From Candidatus Saccharibacteria bacterium RIFCSPHIGHO2_12_FULL_44_22 (GTDB lineage: Bacteria; Patescibacteriota; Saccharimonadia; Saccharimonadales; Saccharimonadaceae): 64,000 bases of DNA. The translations under genes and the position numbers were made by a program. This document shows positions 1 through 8,778 of the stretch, in pieces (within the stretch, counting starts at the first letter, position 1; each line of letters begins with the position of its first letter). Under the pieces are notes generated by a model, which did no database searches, had not been told where the DNA came from, and saw nothing but the letters and a program-made list of their open reading frames with translations. The stretch lies in assembly GCA_001790515.1 (NCBI GenBank), contig MGCS01000002.1, positions 137,243 to 201,242 on the forward strand, given 5' to 3'.

Positions 1-301
1 CGAGCGTTTCCAAGCGGCGCTCTCGTGACTCGACGATTCCATCGTATGCAAGCTTGCCTTTCGGCAGGAATACATAGATACGCTCACGCGTATGTGGCCT
101 GTTTCGGTCTTCACACGAAAGATACTCGTGTTTGACTAGCCACCCGAATGCGTTTTCTAAATCAGCCGCTGAATCGTTAAACTTTCTGAGACGACGAAAG
201 ATAGTCATCTCCGTGACGCGAATACTTCCAGGATACTCACCAGAACCTTTCTCGTCACCAACCATCTCAACGATTTTACTGCGAACCTCATCAGGTGTCA
301 T
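1..301 (-). CDS. Hypothetical protein, 3' end outside the window
   Basis: An open frame of 100 codons starts at an ATG on the minus strand at 301 and runs off the window edge. Its start overlaps the stop of the upstream gene by one base (TAATG), so the two are very likely translationally coupled. The visible residues are charged and soluble, include a helix-rich stretch with RRLRKF around residue 31, and show no membrane segment. I do not recognise the family. A small DNA-binding (winged-helix-like) fold is possible but is only a guess from composition. Confidence 0.6.
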   Translation of the reverse strand, partial: MTPDEVRSKIVEMVGDEKGSGEYPGSIRVTEMTIFRRLRKFNDSAADLENAFGWLVKHEYLSCEDRNRPHTRERIYVFLPKGKLAYDGIVESRERRLETL

Positions 302-669
302 TATTCTCCGATCAACTGTGGTACTGCAAAGACTGATCGAGCACGATACTGCTGCTTGGGCACATTCGACCAAACACCGGTTGCGGTCAATGTCACCTCC
401 CGACGGGTTGGGTTGTACCAGCCGCGAGATTCGATAAGCACACGACGCTCTTCGACACTCATCCGAATTGATCCTTCTGCGATCAAGCGATTGATCGCAA
501 TGCACAACTTCTGGAAGTCAGCTTTCCGAACCCAGAATGCCTCACACAGTTCGTGGCGGTTGTTCATCTTGGCATACTTGAGTACGCCGCCATGCGTTTG
601 CCGTAGCACGCTCAGGATGAACGCGTTTTCTTCGTCTGTACCATCTGGAAGCGCCTGTCGTCTTTCCAT
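301..669 (-). CDS. Hypothetical protein, 122 aa
   Basis: A strong Shine-Dalgarno (AGGAGGAG on the minus strand, bases 671-678) lies just before the ATG at 669, which fixes the start. The product is soluble and basic, and carries no signal or membrane segment. It forms a two-gene unit with the overlapping downstream ORF. The middle part (RKADFQKLCIAINRLIAEG, about residues 48-66) looks helical and could belong to a winged-helix fold, but I do not recognise the family. A terminator for the preceding argS lies upstream at 738-761, so this pair probably has its own promoter between 680 and 738. Confidence 0.65.
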   Translation of the reverse strand: MERRQALPDGTDEENAFILSVLRQTHGGVLKYAKMNNRHELCEAFWVRKADFQKLCIAINRLIAEGSIRMSVEERRVLIESRGWYNPTRREVTLTATGVWSNVPKQQYRARSVFAVPQLIGE

Positions 670-737
670 TTCTCCTCCTAATTGTTAACACAACCCCAAG
701 AACGGTTCTCGGGAATTGGTCGATCACCCGTGATCAA

Positions 738-761
738 ACAAAAACTCGCCCTGATGGCGAG
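738..761 (-). terminator. Intrinsic terminator after argS
   Basis: CTCGCC and GGCGAG (745-750 and 756-761) form a 6-bp GC stem with a 5-nt loop. Read on the minus strand it is followed by TTTTTG. It lies about 175 nt past the argS stop with no gene between. Confidence 0.6.
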
Positions 762-936
762 GTGTTTTCGATACGGGGTGTGGAAACTATCTCGCCAGAA
801 CATCAGCAAACAACTTGACGCGAATGAGGTCGAATTGTTGTGTGTAGATATTCATACGATTTTGTTCCTAAAACCTAGCATATCATATAATCTCAAATTG
901 CAAAATACATCATCTGCAGTCCTACTGCCACCCTAC

Positions 937-2574
937 CTACATTTCATCTGGCGCAAAAATACCCAAAACACCCAACCCACGTTTGAGCGTATCAGCGTAT
1001 ACCGACACAATTGCTACACGATGCAATTCATATTCATCGCCAACTACCTGGTGTGCTTCATAAAACCGATTAAATTCTTGTGCCAGTTCAAATAAATACG
1101 TACAGATATGATGCGGCATCAATTCGCGACATGAACGCTCTACAATTTCACCATATTCGGCAATTTTGCTCAGCAATAATCGCTCTTGGCTAGACAGAAT
1201 TGTGGGGTCAATCTTTCCACCAGCATTCACCTTTTCCAGGATTCGACGAGCTCTTGCATGCGCGTACTGCAAATAACTACCAGTGTTCCCCGTCAAACTC
1301 ACCGCCTCGTTCACATCAAACACCACGTCCGATCCGACGCGCACTTTCAAAAATTGATAGCGCATTGCCCCTGCGGCAATCACGTCATCGGATGTCCCGC
1401 CACGTGCTTCGATTGCTTGTTTAAACTGTTCAAACAGCCAACCAATTTCCAGTACGTCACCGTCGCGTGAACTCATTTTGCCCGTCGCTAGTTTTACCGT
1501 TCCGGTCGATATATTCACCGTCACATCTTTTAGTTCAGGCAGACACAGTTCAGCAGCAGCTATGACGCCTTTGAAATAATCTCGCTGTTCTTCGGCAGTA
1601 ACGATATAACTTTTTTGCGGATGGTATTGTTCGTTCTTTAATTGCATCAATCCAAGATCACGCGCTGCGTACAGACCACGGCCGTTACCTGCGACAAATG
1701 CGTTATCAAACGACCCATATTTACTACCTTCAAATACTAGCGCACCGTTACTTTCTTGGAACACTCCTGGTGTGTGGGCGCGAACCGTCCGTACGCCGTA
1801 CATATCCGCATCACTTTCAAGGAATCGTTTGACTGTGGGTTTATTTCCTAGACGCGCAACGATCGTATCAATTTGTTCAAAACTCCATGCCTTACACAGG
1901 TCATACACTTGAACGTAGATCGCACTAGCGGGTTCGAATGACTGTCGCGCAAGATCGTCAATCTCCGCCTTGGCTGCATCATCCTCTTTGTACGCCTTTG
2001 ACCCGTCTGCGTACATTTTTGACATAAATGTATTACGTTCTGACTCTGGGATAACATGCAATTTTTCAATATCGCCGTCAACGTAGCGCAGCAAGCTATA
2101 CATGCTTTTACCAACATGCAGTCCAACGTCGCCATGATAACTGACACGGTACACATGGTGCTGTGCCACATCTAATAAATTAGCAATCGTATCAGCAAGA
2201 ATTGCATTAAACGCGTGACCAATGTGCATTGCCTTGAACGGATTTGGGTTGTTCGTCTCGATCACAACAGTCGCAGACGAAGTACTTGAAACAATCGCGT
2301 TGGTTTGCAAAGCCGCCTGAACAATTATTGTATTATCGACGGTAAAATTAATAAATCCAGGTCCTGCCACATCGACATTACTAAACTCGCCTGTCTCGCG
2401 AAGCTTCACAGCTAGTTCGTCGGCAATTTCTCGTGGTGCGCGACCAAGTGGTCGTGCTAGTTGCATAGCGACATTTGTCGAATAGTCGCCAAACTGTGGG
2501 TCAGGTCGAGTCAGTTTGACGTCACTATCGATAGCAAACAATTCGTGAACTATCTGTGTAATCTTTGTATCCAT
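937..2574 (-). CDS. argS: Arginyl-tRNA synthetase
   Basis: Class I aminoacyl-tRNA synthetase that charges tRNA-Arg using ATP in the cytoplasm. The 545-residue length fits the family. An ArgRS N-terminal domain (residues 1-90) is followed by the signature AMHIGHAF with HIGH at 117-120, the Rossmann core, a KMSKS-equivalent KMSS near residue 364, and an all-helical anticodon-binding C-terminus (DALR type). A -10 element TATACT lies 8 nt before the ATG with no Shine-Dalgarno, which predicts a leaderless or nearly leaderless mRNA. It stands alone between a 61-residue ORF and a downstream terminator. Product identity is secure. Confidence 0.96.
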   Translation of the reverse strand: MDTKITQIVHELFAIDSDVKLTRPDPQFGDYSTNVAMQLARPLGRAPREIADELAVKLRETGEFSNVDVAGPGFINFTVDNTIIVQAALQTNAIVSSTSSATVVIETNNPNPFKAMHIGHAFNAILADTIANLLDVAQHHVYRVSYHGDVGLHVGKSMYSLLRYVDGDIEKLHVIPESERNTFMSKMYADGSKAYKEDDAAKAEIDDLARQSFEPASAIYVQVYDLCKAWSFEQIDTIVARLGNKPTVKRFLESDADMYGVRTVRAHTPGVFQESNGALVFEGSKYGSFDNAFVAGNGRGLYAARDLGLMQLKNEQYHPQKSYIVTAEEQRDYFKGVIAAAELCLPELKDVTVNISTGTVKLATGKMSSRDGDVLEIGWLFEQFKQAIEARGGTSDDVIAAGAMRYQFLKVRVGSDVVFDVNEAVSLTGNTGSYLQYAHARARRILEKVNAGGKIDPTILSSQERLLLSKIAEYGEIVERSCRELMPHHICTYLFELAQEFNRFYEAHQVVGDEYELHRVAIVSVYADTLKRGLGVLGIFAPDEM

Positions 2575-2596
2575 TAATCCCTAGTATACCAGAGGT

Positions 2597-2634
2597 GATA
2601 AAATACCGCCCTTGATAGTGGACGGCATTTTATC
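2597..2634 (-). terminator. Terminator hairpin after the 61-aa gene
   Basis: AAAATaCCGcC and GgaCGGcATTTT form an imperfect stem just downstream of the minus-strand stop at 2647 and upstream of the argS promoter. The A/T flanks could serve either strand. Confidence 0.5.
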
Positions 2635-2646
2635 AATAAGCTATTT

Positions 2647-2832
2647 CTACGCGGCGTACTGTTGATCGATCGTCACTTCTGCTTCAGCCGTCTCGTATTC
2701 TTGTTCAAGTGCATCACCCATCACCCCGCCAGATACAGGACTAATACCTTTTACTGTATGTAGTAGGTAGCGCAACACACGAGTGTCGTCACTAAAGTTT
2801 GCTGGCTGATTTTGTGGGTCATTTTGATGCAT
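2647..2832 (-). CDS. Small orphan protein, 61 aa
   Basis: An acidic soluble peptide with no recognisable domain. It is supported as a gene by a textbook promoter (TTGACA, 17-nt spacer, TATAAT at 2861-2889) and by a hairpin just after its stop. The leader between the -10 element and ATG is 28 nt and contains AAAGGTAAG as a weak ribosome site. It belongs to a set of nine orphan genes in this window with the same promoter design, so it may be co-expressed with them. Confidence 0.6.
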   Translation of the reverse strand: MHQNDPQNQPANFSDDTRVLRYLLHTVKGISPVSGGVMGDALEQEYETAEAEVTIDQQYAA

Positions 2833-2860
2833 AGTGTTTATTTCTTACCTTTATAAAGCC

Positions 2861-2889
2861 ATTATAGCACTTGTGGTTATAAATGTCAA
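2861..2889 (-). promoter_or_regulatory. Strong promoter of orphan-gene class
   Basis: On the minus strand: TTGACA (2884-2889), 17-nt spacer ending in TGC, then TATAAT (2861-2866). Both hexamers are perfect sigma-70 consensus. The spacer shares ATA.ACCA with the promoter at 3702-3730. Confidence 0.8.
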
Positions 2890-2974
2890 TGTTCAATTTT
2901 AAGATCGGTAGATACGTACAGCCCAACATACCATCAGTACTCTCTCCATTGAACATAATTTCGTGAGTATAAAG

Positions 2975-3664
2975 CTACGACTCCACATAAGGAGCAACGT
3001 GCTCTTCATAATTTCGAATAGCGTCCTCTGCAGCCGATTTTTCACTATCTCCCACTTCGTATTCTGCCCATTGTTTTGCGCCATCAATATCATTATGAGA
3101 TAAATAATCTAGTAGCATTGTAATTTTATTAGTATGATCTACGGCCATATGTGATTTTGCATCAGCCACAAACCGCTGGGCGGTTTCGAAATCTCGATGA
3201 CCATATAGCGCCATACCCGCTGCGTGATGTGACCAGAGCCACAGCATTTCATCACGCCGCGTAGCCTCTTCCTCTGTAAGATCATTCGGATTTACCGCCT
3301 CTAAGTGGAGCTTTATTCTGCTTAAAAGCGACTCTTTGTTTCTGTAGTCATAGTCTCCTGCCCTCATCTCTTCTTGATCCAGATCTTCGAATAACTTTTC
3401 AACATCACTCACGTTCTCAACGCCAAGAGTATCGTATAGCGCAGACATGGTTTCATTTTCTGGAGAGAAACCACGCGCCTCCGCCTCCAGTGCACTATTG
3501 AATTCGCGCCCCCTTAAAAGGTTTGGGGAATCTCGCATAAAATCATCATCTCTATGAAAGTCATTTGGCGTTCGACCGTCTAACTGTGCATCCCAAAATT
3601 GCTGGCGAATGACAGCTGACTCTTGAGAATAAGACGAAGGAGAACCCGAGAATGTTTGTTTCAT
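2975..3664 (-). CDS. Orphan protein, 229 aa
   Basis: I start this at the ATG at 3664 and not at the upstream in-frame codon at 3730, because the -35/-10 elements at 3702-3730 would lie inside the longer version. The protein is acidic and soluble, with a disordered N-terminus (about 60 residues) and a helix-rich C-terminal two-thirds containing paired-helix stretches such as ALYGHRDFETAQRFVADA, suggestive of a TPR-like fold. I see no signal peptide or membrane segment and do not recognise the family. The leader contains the AAAACAAAAAA tract seen in the other genes of the orphan promoter class. Confidence 0.65.
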   Translation of the reverse strand: MKQTFSGSPSSYSQESAVIRQQFWDAQLDGRTPNDFHRDDDFMRDSPNLLRGREFNSALEAEARGFSPENETMSALYDTLGVENVSDVEKLFEDLDQEEMRAGDYDYRNKESLLSRIKLHLEAVNPNDLTEEEATRRDEMLWLWSHHAAGMALYGHRDFETAQRFVADAKSHMAVDHTNKITMLLDYLSHNDIDGAKQWAEYEVGDSEKSAAEDAIRNYEEHVAPYVES

Positions 3665-3701
3665 AGTGTACTTTTTTGTTTTATATGCTTCTGATAACAT
3701 T

Positions 3702-3730
3702 ATCGTAGCATTTATTGGTCTATAAGTCAA
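3702..3730 (-). promoter_or_regulatory. Promoter of orphan-gene class
   Basis: On the minus strand: TTGACT (3725-3730), 17-nt spacer ending in TGC, TACGAT (3702-3707). It belongs to the same group as 2861-2889, 18520-18548 and others. Confidence 0.7.
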
Positions 3731-3732
3731 TA

Positions 3733-5340
3733 TTATCTTGCGGCCTGAACAAGACCAACGAAAAGTGGATGCGGGCGATTTGGGCGACTCTTGAGTTCTG
3801 GGTGTGCTTGCGTTGCTACAAAATAACGACTAGTTGGCGCTTCGACGAATTCAACCAATTTGCCGTCTGGTGACGTGCCACTGATGATTAGTCCACCCTT
3901 TTCGATGTCGTCTTTAAAGGCCTGATTAACTTCGTATCGATGACGGTGTCGTTCGACAACGTCTGTTGAACCATAGACGTCAGCGACCTTACTGCCCGCA
4001 GTTAGTTTTGCCTCGTAGTCGCCAAGCCTTAGCGTTCCGCCAGTTGATTCTTTGCCCGCTTGTCCTTCCATGATATATACGACGTTATTTGGCGTCTTTG
4101 GGTCAAATTCGGTACTGTGTGCATCAGCAAGCCCTGCTCGTCGCGCCGCAGCAACGACCGCAACCTGCAGCCCCAGACATAACCCAAGGTATGGTTTGCC
4201 TGTTTCGAGTGCAAAGTGCGCGGCTGCGATCTTGCCTGGAATACCTCGTTCGCCAAATCCACCTGGGACAAGTAATCCATCAACCGCCTTGAAGTCAGCT
4301 TCATCGGCCGTTTCTGCATTGATCCATTTGATGTTCAGTCCAACGTTTTCTTGCCATGCTGCAGCCTTTAGTCCTTCTAGTACAGAAATATATGTGTCTT
4401 CGTTATCCATATACTTCGCAACAAGCCCGATAGTAACAGTTTTTTCGTGCTGTGCTTCCTGAGCCTGGACGATTTTTTCCCATTTTGATAGATCAGGAAT
4501 ACTACTGTTACCCGTAAATCGCGTCAATACGTCGTTAATACCACTTGCAGCAATCGTCAGCGGCACCTGAAACACTGTTTTTGCGTTATGAAGCAATACG
4601 ACAGCATCTTCGTCTACGCCGCTAAACTGACTGATCTTGCGGGCAACATTGCCCGGTGCAATATCGTCCGTACGCACAACCACGCAGTCTGGCGTAATGC
4701 CAAAGCCGCGGAGCTCATTCAAGGCATTTTGCGCTGGCTTTGTTTTGAACTCTTTGCTTGTTCCGATAAACGGCACATAGACAACATGCACATACATACA
4801 GTTCTCACGTCCCACGCGACCTGCAAATTCACGAATTGCTTCGACAAAGCTAAGTCCTTCGTAATCTCCTACAGTGCCACCAATCTCGACGATATGAACG
4901 TCACTTCCTTCGCCAGCAAGCGCAATTGCGTCTTGGATGGCGCCAGTCAAATGCGGCACCAGCTGCACCGTTTTGCCACCAAATTTACCAGCGCGTTCAT
5001 CATCGATCAGCTGCGATAATAATTTCCCCGATAGTGTTGCATTTTTTTGTGTTAATTCAATATCCAAGAACCGCTCGTAATGACCTAGATCCAAATCGGT
5101 CTCTGCGCCATCCTTTGTCACAAAACATTCGCCATGCTCTGCAGGATTCAAAAGACCCGCATCAACGTTAAGATACGGGTCGCATTTTTGAATTGAGACG
5201 TTTACACCTTTTGCTTGCAACACTGCGCCGATACTGGCCGCCGTAATGCCTTTCCCTACCCCGGAAAGTACACCCCCAGTTACAAATATATATTTCTGTT
5301 TTTGATCACCATTAGACCCCATAAGTTTTGTCTCTCCCAT
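3733..5340 (-). CDS. pyrG: CTP synthase
   Basis: Makes CTP from UTP, ATP and glutamine, the last step of pyrimidine nucleotide synthesis. The 535 residues hold both domains. The N-terminal amidoligase has the ATP loop SGVGKGITAAS (about 26-36). The C-terminal class I glutamine amidotransferase has the nucleophile in GLCLGLQ (near residue 389), HRHRYEVN, and the HPE dyad near residue 513. A TACAAT -10 element lies 8 nt before the first ATG, which would be leaderless. A second in-frame ATG six codons later is preceded by GGGAGAG, so the start has a small ambiguity. It is monocistronic. Confidence 0.95.
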   Translation of the reverse strand: MGETKLMGSNGDQKQKYIFVTGGVLSGVGKGITAASIGAVLQAKGVNVSIQKCDPYLNVDAGLLNPAEHGECFVTKDGAETDLDLGHYERFLDIELTQKNATLSGKLLSQLIDDERAGKFGGKTVQLVPHLTGAIQDAIALAGEGSDVHIVEIGGTVGDYEGLSFVEAIREFAGRVGRENCMYVHVVYVPFIGTSKEFKTKPAQNALNELRGFGITPDCVVVRTDDIAPGNVARKISQFSGVDEDAVVLLHNAKTVFQVPLTIAASGINDVLTRFTGNSSIPDLSKWEKIVQAQEAQHEKTVTIGLVAKYMDNEDTYISVLEGLKAAAWQENVGLNIKWINAETADEADFKAVDGLLVPGGFGERGIPGKIAAAHFALETGKPYLGLCLGLQVAVVAAARRAGLADAHSTEFDPKTPNNVVYIMEGQAGKESTGGTLRLGDYEAKLTAGSKVADVYGSTDVVERHRHRYEVNQAFKDDIEKGGLIISGTSPDGKLVEFVEAPTSRYFVATQAHPELKSRPNRPHPLFVGLVQAAR

Positions 5341-5364
5341 GGGATTTTATTGTAGCACTAAACG

Positions 5365-5395
5365 AACAACGAGCGCTACATATAGCGCTCGTTGT
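5365..5395 (-). terminator. Terminator after the 640-aa orphan gene
   Basis: AACAACGAGCGCTA pairs perfectly with TAGCGCTCGTTGTT around a short loop, just past the minus-strand stop at 5414. It also lies directly upstream of the pyrG promoter, so it separates the two units. Confidence 0.65.
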
Positions 5396-5413
5396 TGTCT
5401 ATTTGACGGTATA

Positions 5414-7336
5414 TTATGGATGTACAGGAGGGGTCGGCTGACCTTGCTGCTGCGCTTTCGCTTTTTTTGATGCGACCTTGAAAGCCAAGGCACCAGCCCC
5501 TAACGTTGCTGCAGTCGTAGCAACGGCAGTTTTGTTAATATCCATCCACCATGGTTTATCAACAGTAGCACGCCATGGCGTTGCACCATTCGGATCATCC
5601 AAGTGATTTAGTTTGTCCATCCAACCACCGCTGCCGTGCAACTGATAGTCGAAGTAGCCAGTAGCCATATGGCCACCCAGGAATATTGCGCCGCCCCATG
5701 CGAGTCCGGTCGCTGCCGATCCAAGCATGCGTTTAACGTGTTCTTCGCGGTATTTTTCAATCGTCTTTTCGTGTTGCTTTCGAAGATTCTCGGCCGCAAC
5801 CTGCGCGATTAATCGTAGTTCTTGCGGTGACGGCATTTCGTCATTTCTCATTGAATTTGTCACTTGGCTGACTTCAGTCAATGATTCGAATGAGCTTAGA
5901 TGTGAAAGCGTACCAGCGGCACCCGTATCTGCAGCATCCTGCTCATTTCGCTTTGTAATCTGACGCTTGGCCGCTTTGCTTAGTCCAATCGATACTGCAG
6001 CACCAGCAATAACACCACCGATACCACCAGTCAGACCACCAAGTAGGAACGCACCGATCTTGATCTTTCTTTTATGCTTCTCAATAAAGTTGGCGCTTTT
6101 ATCAACAGCATTATTTCCGCGAGCATCAATCATTGGTTTTCGCAGATCACTGAATTTTGATACATAATACGCATTGATCATTGCACCACGCTCGGCGTTT
6201 GTAAGGTCAGGATTCGACAGTACGCCTTTGTACTGATCATCATACTGCATCATTTGGAACACGGCGTCTGAAAACTCATCGTGCGCAGTGTCTGCTTTGG
6301 TCGAATTGACAGAACGGAACCGCAAATCACTTGATTTGTTACCTGACACTGTCGCTAGATTTTGTACTGCAATGTCGTAACGGTTCTGGACGGCGGCTTT
6401 TTGGTCATCATAGGCAAGTTTGCGCAATCGCTCAGTATCAGCATTCGGCTTTGTAGTGGCAGTGGCGGGTGCAGGCGAATCTTTTGCTTCATGGAGTAAT
6501 TCAACATGAGATTTGCTTTTGTCCTTAAATGGTTCGTCGGCATATTTTCCGCCATCTAGTTCTGCTATGCCGTGGAATAGAGCTGCTTCGCGGTGAAGAA
6601 TGTTCGATTCACTCTCTAAATAACGTTCTGCTTTTTCATAGTCGTTTTTATATCGAGTGTTTTTTGGTTTTTTATCATGCAGGTCAGCTTTTTTCGTGAA
6701 GTTAGTTGCCTGAGGTTTACGTGTACCAATAACGTGACCTCTACTAACTTGGCCGCTCAAATTTGACACCTTCAGTCTAGACGCTATCGCATTCGGCAGA
6801 TCAGCTTTTTCAGCATCTGTTATCGTACCGACCGATTGCTTGTGCGTCAGTGAACTAATTTTTGTATCGAGTGCCGCTATAACGTTGGGAAGTTCTGCCT
6901 GTGCAGCCTCTTCAAATGTTTTTCCTGGATGCGCGGCAAGTAAAGCGGCGTCATCAACTGAACGACGTTGGTAGTCTGCTTTCAAACTGATGTCCATATA
7001 TTTCATGAACTTATCATTTGATTTTAGTTTAATAGCACTAGGGCTGTAACCATCTTTATTCATTTCACTCGCAAGCTCAAATAGCTGCGGCCCACCTTCG
7101 ACACCTGATGCGGCAACAGTCCAGTCATCAGCAATACCAGCATCCATCCGGTTATTGTCATACCCTGCCACAAGTGTACTGACCTGATCGAGTCGGTATG
7201 CTTCATCTCTAGCTTTTTCAATATCCAAGAAGCCAGCCTGATCAGCCTCAGTCTTACCCGCACCTAATGGATCGGGTACGGAGTACAGATTGTGATTCTG
7301 TCGTGTCGGTAGGTTTGGTCGGGTGATAGTTGTCAT
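5414..7336 (-). CDS. Large orphan protein with glycine-rich membrane segments
   Basis: 640 residues of unknown function. Residues 1-420 are charged, alanine-rich and probably helical or coiled. About 424-452 is a glycine-zipper membrane segment (GGLTGGIGGVIAGAAVSIG), with further apolar stretches near 536-562 and 600-620, then a Pro/Gln-rich tail. No signal peptide is present. The architecture (soluble helical N-terminus, Gly-rich helices, low-complexity tail) resembles the gene at 25129-27216, although I cannot align them confidently. The promoter is of the orphan class. A role in the envelope or as an exported factor is possible but not shown. Confidence 0.7.
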   Translation of the reverse strand: MTTITRPNLPTRQNHNLYSVPDPLGAGKTEADQAGFLDIEKARDEAYRLDQVSTLVAGYDNNRMDAGIADDWTVAASGVEGGPQLFELASEMNKDGYSPSAIKLKSNDKFMKYMDISLKADYQRRSVDDAALLAAHPGKTFEEAAQAELPNVIAALDTKISSLTHKQSVGTITDAEKADLPNAIASRLKVSNLSGQVSRGHVIGTRKPQATNFTKKADLHDKKPKNTRYKNDYEKAERYLESESNILHREAALFHGIAELDGGKYADEPFKDKSKSHVELLHEAKDSPAPATATTKPNADTERLRKLAYDDQKAAVQNRYDIAVQNLATVSGNKSSDLRFRSVNSTKADTAHDEFSDAVFQMMQYDDQYKGVLSNPDLTNAERGAMINAYYVSKFSDLRKPMIDARGNNAVDKSANFIEKHKRKIKIGAFLLGGLTGGIGGVIAGAAVSIGLSKAAKRQITKRNEQDAADTGAAGTLSHLSSFESLTEVSQVTNSMRNDEMPSPQELRLIAQVAAENLRKQHEKTIEKYREEHVKRMLGSAATGLAWGGAIFLGGHMATGYFDYQLHGSGGWMDKLNHLDDPNGATPWRATVDKPWWMDINKTAVATTAATLGAGALAFKVASKKAKAQQQGQPTPPVHP

Positions 7337-7373
7337 GGTGGATAAAATATAACTTATGGTTATTTCTATCTAC

Positions 7374-7402
7374 AATGTACACCAAAATTGCTAAAATGTC
7401 AA
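7374..7402 (-). promoter_or_regulatory. Promoter of orphan-gene class
   Basis: On the minus strand: TTGACA (7397-7402), 17-nt spacer, TACATT (7374-7379), followed by a leader of about 37 nt. Confidence 0.65.
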
Positions 7403-7440
7403 TACTATGACACCATGCCTATACAGCTATGGGTTTTAGT

Positions 7441-8724
7441 TTATGACTGTTCAATAATCGTTTTGGCTTTTGCGCCATGATCATAAAACCGAAGGTCCTC
7501 GCTCGTCTGTGCCCAGGCTTGCTGTAATGGCGCCACAATCTCCCAGGCGCGCAAGACTTCATCACCGCTCGCAAATAGGCTCTTGCGCGATTCTATAGCG
7601 TCAACGATCACTTGTTCATAGGCATCAGGTAGTCGCGTACCTTCAGGATACGTAAAATGGAGTTGCTGCGTTTCGAATTCGCGGTCGTAGCCTGGCTTTT
7701 TCGTGACAAGATCAATTTCGATACCTTCATTTGGCTGAATACGGAAAATCAAGAAATTACTCTGCGCTTCGTTTGTTTTACGGAAATGTACTCGGACTTC
7801 AGTGACTTTACGATCAAGTGCTTTTCCGGTCGTTAGTGCAAGTGGCACGCCTTGCCACAACGGGTCATCCGACTGCAACCCCACAGACACAAACGTCTCA
7901 GTCTGAGAATCTGTGTTCTCTACTTCACTACGATAGCCGTTATATTGGGCGCGCACCGTTTTATCAGTCGTCGCAGGTAACACATGATTCAAGGCATCCA
8001 GGCGCGCCGCAGATAATTTACTCCAGTCCATGTTGTCTGGTATGCGAAGTAGTACAAGCGATAGCAATTGGAGCAAATGTCCTTGTAGAACATCGCGAAG
8101 TGCACCCGTTTGCTCATAAAATTGTGCGCGGCCTTCGATATCAATCGCCTCGAGCGCAATAACGTCAACGCGCTCAATAACTGAGTTATTCCACACATGG
8201 GCGAATAGTGCGTTACGTCCACGGAATGTTAGGATATTCTGTGCCATTTCTTTGGCAAGGTAGTGATCGATTCGGTATACCTGTGATTCATCAAAATATT
8301 CTGCAACGTGCGTAATCATGTCTTTTGCAGATTCAAGTGTCGTTCCAAATGGTTTTTCAAGGAGTAATTTGACGTTCTTACCGTTCAATCCAGCCGTCCC
8401 GAGGAGTTCGACGATTTCTGCAGCAGAATCTGGCGGTACAGATAAATAGAATAGCAATTGCTCGTCGTCTTGTAAGTTGACGTAGTCGCGCAGCCTGCCG
8501 TAATCGTCAGGGTTTGATAGATCCATCGTAAACATTGATGTAGTTCCGCCCAGCTGCTCGTTGTGGTCACCGAGTACCTGATACTGTTCGACATGGCGTC
8601 GTGATACGCCAATAATCGACAAGTCTTCAAAGCCCCCTGTAGCAATAATCTTTGATAGAGCCGGCAGTAGCTTGCGCGACGATAAGTCCCCTGTAATTCC
8701 GAATATAACCAGCTTTGTCTTCAT
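7441..8724 (-). CDS. zwf: Glucose-6-phosphate 1-dehydrogenase
   Basis: Oxidises glucose 6-phosphate with NAD(P)+ at the entry of the oxidative pentose phosphate pathway. An N-terminal nucleotide-binding motif (FGITGDLSSRKLLPAL, residues 8-23) and the substrate/catalytic motif RIDHYLAKE (about 150-158) are both present. At 427 residues it is shorter than the usual 480-510, with the reduction spread through the C-terminal domain and not due to a visible break. A TATACT -10 element lies exactly 6 nt before the ATG with no ribosome site, which indicates a leaderless mRNA. It pairs functionally with the PGI/PMI at 21995. Confidence 0.92.
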   Translation of the reverse strand: MKTKLVIFGITGDLSSRKLLPALSKIIATGGFEDLSIIGVSRRHVEQYQVLGDHNEQLGGTTSMFTMDLSNPDDYGRLRDYVNLQDDEQLLFYLSVPPDSAAEIVELLGTAGLNGKNVKLLLEKPFGTTLESAKDMITHVAEYFDESQVYRIDHYLAKEMAQNILTFRGRNALFAHVWNNSVIERVDVIALEAIDIEGRAQFYEQTGALRDVLQGHLLQLLSLVLLRIPDNMDWSKLSAARLDALNHVLPATTDKTVRAQYNGYRSEVENTDSQTETFVSVGLQSDDPLWQGVPLALTTGKALDRKVTEVRVHFRKTNEAQSNFLIFRIQPNEGIEIDLVTKKPGYDREFETQQLHFTYPEGTRLPDAYEQVIVDAIESRKSLFASGDEVLRAWEIVAPLQQAWAQTSEDLRFYDHGAKAKTIIEQS

Positions 8725-8778
8725 CCACTTAGTATACCATTACTATACTTTATATAGCAATTATGCACACTGAGGATA

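Noticed and set aside
7441-8724. zwf as a truncated pseudogene because of its 427-residue length
   Set aside because: Nucleotide-binding and RIDHYLAKE motifs are intact, the frame is uninterrupted and the C-terminus looks like a normal family end, so it is a compact enzyme.
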